5,562 nt of DNA from Pedobacter sp. UBA1654 (GTDB taxonomy: Bacteria > Bacteroidota > Bacteroidia > Sphingobacteriales > Sphingobacteriaceae), in contig DCLG01000095.1 in the NCBI GenBank assembly GCA_002320935.1, positions 26,925 to 32,486 of the forward strand, given 5' to 3'. Position 1 is the first letter of the stretch; every line of letters begins with the position of its first letter. The notes below the pieces were generated by a model, which did no database searches, was not told the DNA's origin, and saw nothing but the letters and a program-made list of their open reading frames with translations. The position numbers were made by a program, and so were the translations under genes. Of this stretch, positions 4,317 to 5,562 are shown in pieces.

Positions 4317-5562
4317 ATGAGAGATCAATTATCGCAACAGGTTTATAAAAATATATTCTATTCCAGCACATCAGCACAGCTTATGGTAGGTGTTGATGCA
4401 CCTTTCTATACCATACTGGATGTTAACAATGCATACCTGAATACCACAAATACCAAGCGTGACTTAATCATCAACAAACCTGTGTTTGATGCTTTTCCGG
4501 CCAATCCGACTGAGTCGGCCTCGACGAATGTCGCGCTGAGTGCTTATTCGTTCTCCCAGGCCATAAAAAATAAACTTCCACACACCACAAGCAACTTTCG
4601 TTATGACCTCCCGATTCCAGGAACGGACCGTTTTGAGGAACGATACTGGACAACAACGAATACGCCTATTCTGGATGATGATGGTGAAGTGATCATGATT
4701 CTCCATACGCCGGTTGATGTGACAGGAATGGTGAAAATTGTTGGACGGGAAAAGGCGAATTTGCAGGCGCTGAAGCAACAACGTAAGCAGCTGTATTCTA
4801 CCTTTATGCAAGCTCCGGTCGGGATTGGCATATTCAAAGGTGCTGAAAACATCGTGGAAATGATTAACCCACAGCTGGCAGAGATTTATGGTATTTCTCA
4901 GGAGTTGTTGGTGGGACGGCCGGTATTTAGTGTACTACCCGATGCAAAGGGGTATGGTTTTGAGGAAAAGATGGACCGTGTTCGTCTGACAGGAGAAGCG
5001 TTCAAAGCCAGCGAAGTTGCTGTACCGCTTATAAGAAATGGTGTGCAGGAAGATGTTTACATTGACCTGGTTTATGAACCCTTTCGTGAAGAAGATGGAT
5101 CAATTTCGGGTGTGATTGCCATAGCCCGCGAAATTAATGAGCAGGTACAAGCAAAACGAAAGCTTGAGGAAGCCGAGGAGCGTGCCCGTTTAGCGGTAGA
5201 TTCTGTAGGCATGGGTACATTTGACCTTAACCTGATCACTGGAGAAATGGTTACTTCAGAGACTTTCGCGCGAATTCATGGTTTTGAAGGACCGGTAAGC
5301 AGGGCCGAATATGTAGCAATATTTCACAAAGGCGATCTTGCCAGGCGAAGTAAAGCGATTGAGGATTCCATAAAAACAGGTGTTTTGTTCTATGAAGCAC
5401 GTATAAACTGGAAGGATGGTTCTTTACACTGGGTACGGGTGGAAGGTAAGGTTTATTTTGAATCTGGTCTTGCAGTCCGGATTTTAGGAATCACGCTGGA
5501 TATCACTGAACAGAAGCAATCCCGTGGAGAACAGAAGAAATTATTGTCACTGGTGGCCAACA
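4317..5562 (+). CDS. Multi-PAS signalling protein, probably a sensor histidine kinase (N-terminal 415 aa; 3' end outside window)
   Basis: The frame stays open from ATG 4317 to the window edge. The first PAS domain (about 20-138) has the sphingobacterial pattern of an AYL-x-x-T-x-x-KR helix (39-48), VFDAFPANP (56-64), RYDLPIPG (95-102), FEERYW (106-111), NTPILDDDG (115-123) and a closing HTPVDVT (130-136). The second (about 160-275) starts FMQAPVGIGIF and contains NPQLAEIYGISQELLVGRPVF (184-204). The third (about 292-399) is PAS_3-like, with WKDGSLHWVRVEGKV (365-379) and the closing GITLDITEQKQ (391-401). Charged helical linkers at about 143-160 and 273-295 join them. KKLLSLVAN at the edge may open a fourth PAS. 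There is no signal peptide or membrane span, so it should sense something in the cytosol. No kinase H-box, GGDEF or other output domain is reached. A histidine kinase is the usual output for this architecture in Bacteroidota, but this is inference. Confidence 0.85.
   Translation, partial: MRDQLSQQVYKNIFYSSTSAQLMVGVDAPFYTILDVNNAYLNTTNTKRDLIINKPVFDAFPANPTESASTNVALSAYSFSQAIKNKLPHTTSNFRYDLPIPGTDRFEERYWTTTNTPILDDDGEVIMILHTPVDVTGMVKIVGREKANLQALKQQRKQLYSTFMQAPVGIGIFKGAENIVEMINPQLAEIYGISQELLVGRPVFSVLPDAKGYGFEEKMDRVRLTGEAFKASEVAVPLIRNGVQEDVYIDLVYEPFREEDGSISGVIAIAREINEQVQAKRKLEEAEERARLAVDSVGMGTFDLNLITGEMVTSETFARIHGFEGPVSRAEYVAIFHKGDLARRSKAIEDSIKTGVLFYEARINWKDGSLHWVRVEGKVYFESGLAVRILGITLDITEQKQSRGEQKKLLSLVAN

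Noticed and set aside
4464..4852. Overlapping minus-strand frames opposite the PAS gene
   Set aside because: The plus-strand frame is uninterrupted and carries recognisable PAS motifs throughout this stretch; the antisense frames overlap each other and resemble nothing.
1..5562. A CRISPR array, tRNA/rRNA gene, insertion sequence, toxin-antitoxin or anti-phage system
   Set aside because: I looked for regular spaced repeats, tRNA arms, transposase motifs, terminal inverted repeats and small gene pairs and found none; the genes fit ordinary Bacteroidota chromosomal content.

Overview
The window looks like ordinary chromosomal DNA from a Bacteroidota species, most likely of the Sphingobacteria/Chitinophaga type (Pedobacter-like). 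The evidence is a TAnnTTTG-type -7 promoter element (TATCTTTG at 1821-1828), a lipoprotein signal ending in C-K-K-D, a DUF1080 (3-keto-disaccharide hydrolase) secreted protein, a sigma/anti-sigma-like/outer-membrane-barrel cassette, and a multi-PAS sensor protein with the sphingobacterial style of first PAS domain. No genus can be fixed from the sequence alone.

Layout. Positions 1-113 hold the last codons of an ECF-type sigma factor. They overlap by 20 nt a gene (94-855) for a single-span membrane protein that is probably its anti-sigma partner. A secreted outer-membrane beta-barrel protein follows (911-1747) and ends at a hairpin plus T-tract terminator. These three genes run in the same direction and probably form one unit: sigma region 4, a membrane-anchored regulator and an outer-membrane product. 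Next, on the same strand, is an ABC ATPase of the PotA/FbpC type (1830-2825) with no permease or binding protein beside it. A -7 element lies almost on top of its start codon. 

The ABC gene converges, with only 5 nt between stop codons, on a two-gene minus-strand block: a DUF1080 secreted hydrolase (4084-3296) followed by a small lipoprotein (3247-2831). A hairpin flanked by A8 on one side and T-runs on the other lies inside the 3' end of the ABC gene and may terminate transcription in both directions.

A 232-nt divergent intergenic region (4085-4316) separates the hydrolase from a plus-strand multi-PAS signalling protein (4317 to beyond the window end). It contains three TTAGC repeats spaced 31 and 30 nt apart and an 11-nt palindrome. 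The PAS protein has three PAS domains in the visible 415 residues and no membrane segment. Its output domain, probably a histidine kinase, is outside the window.

I see no CRISPR array, tRNA, rRNA, insertion sequence or clear sign of horizontal transfer, and no convincing new multi-gene system. The points most worth checking are the start and promoter of the ABC gene, the possible bidirectional terminator inside its coding sequence, and the phased repeats upstream of the PAS gene.
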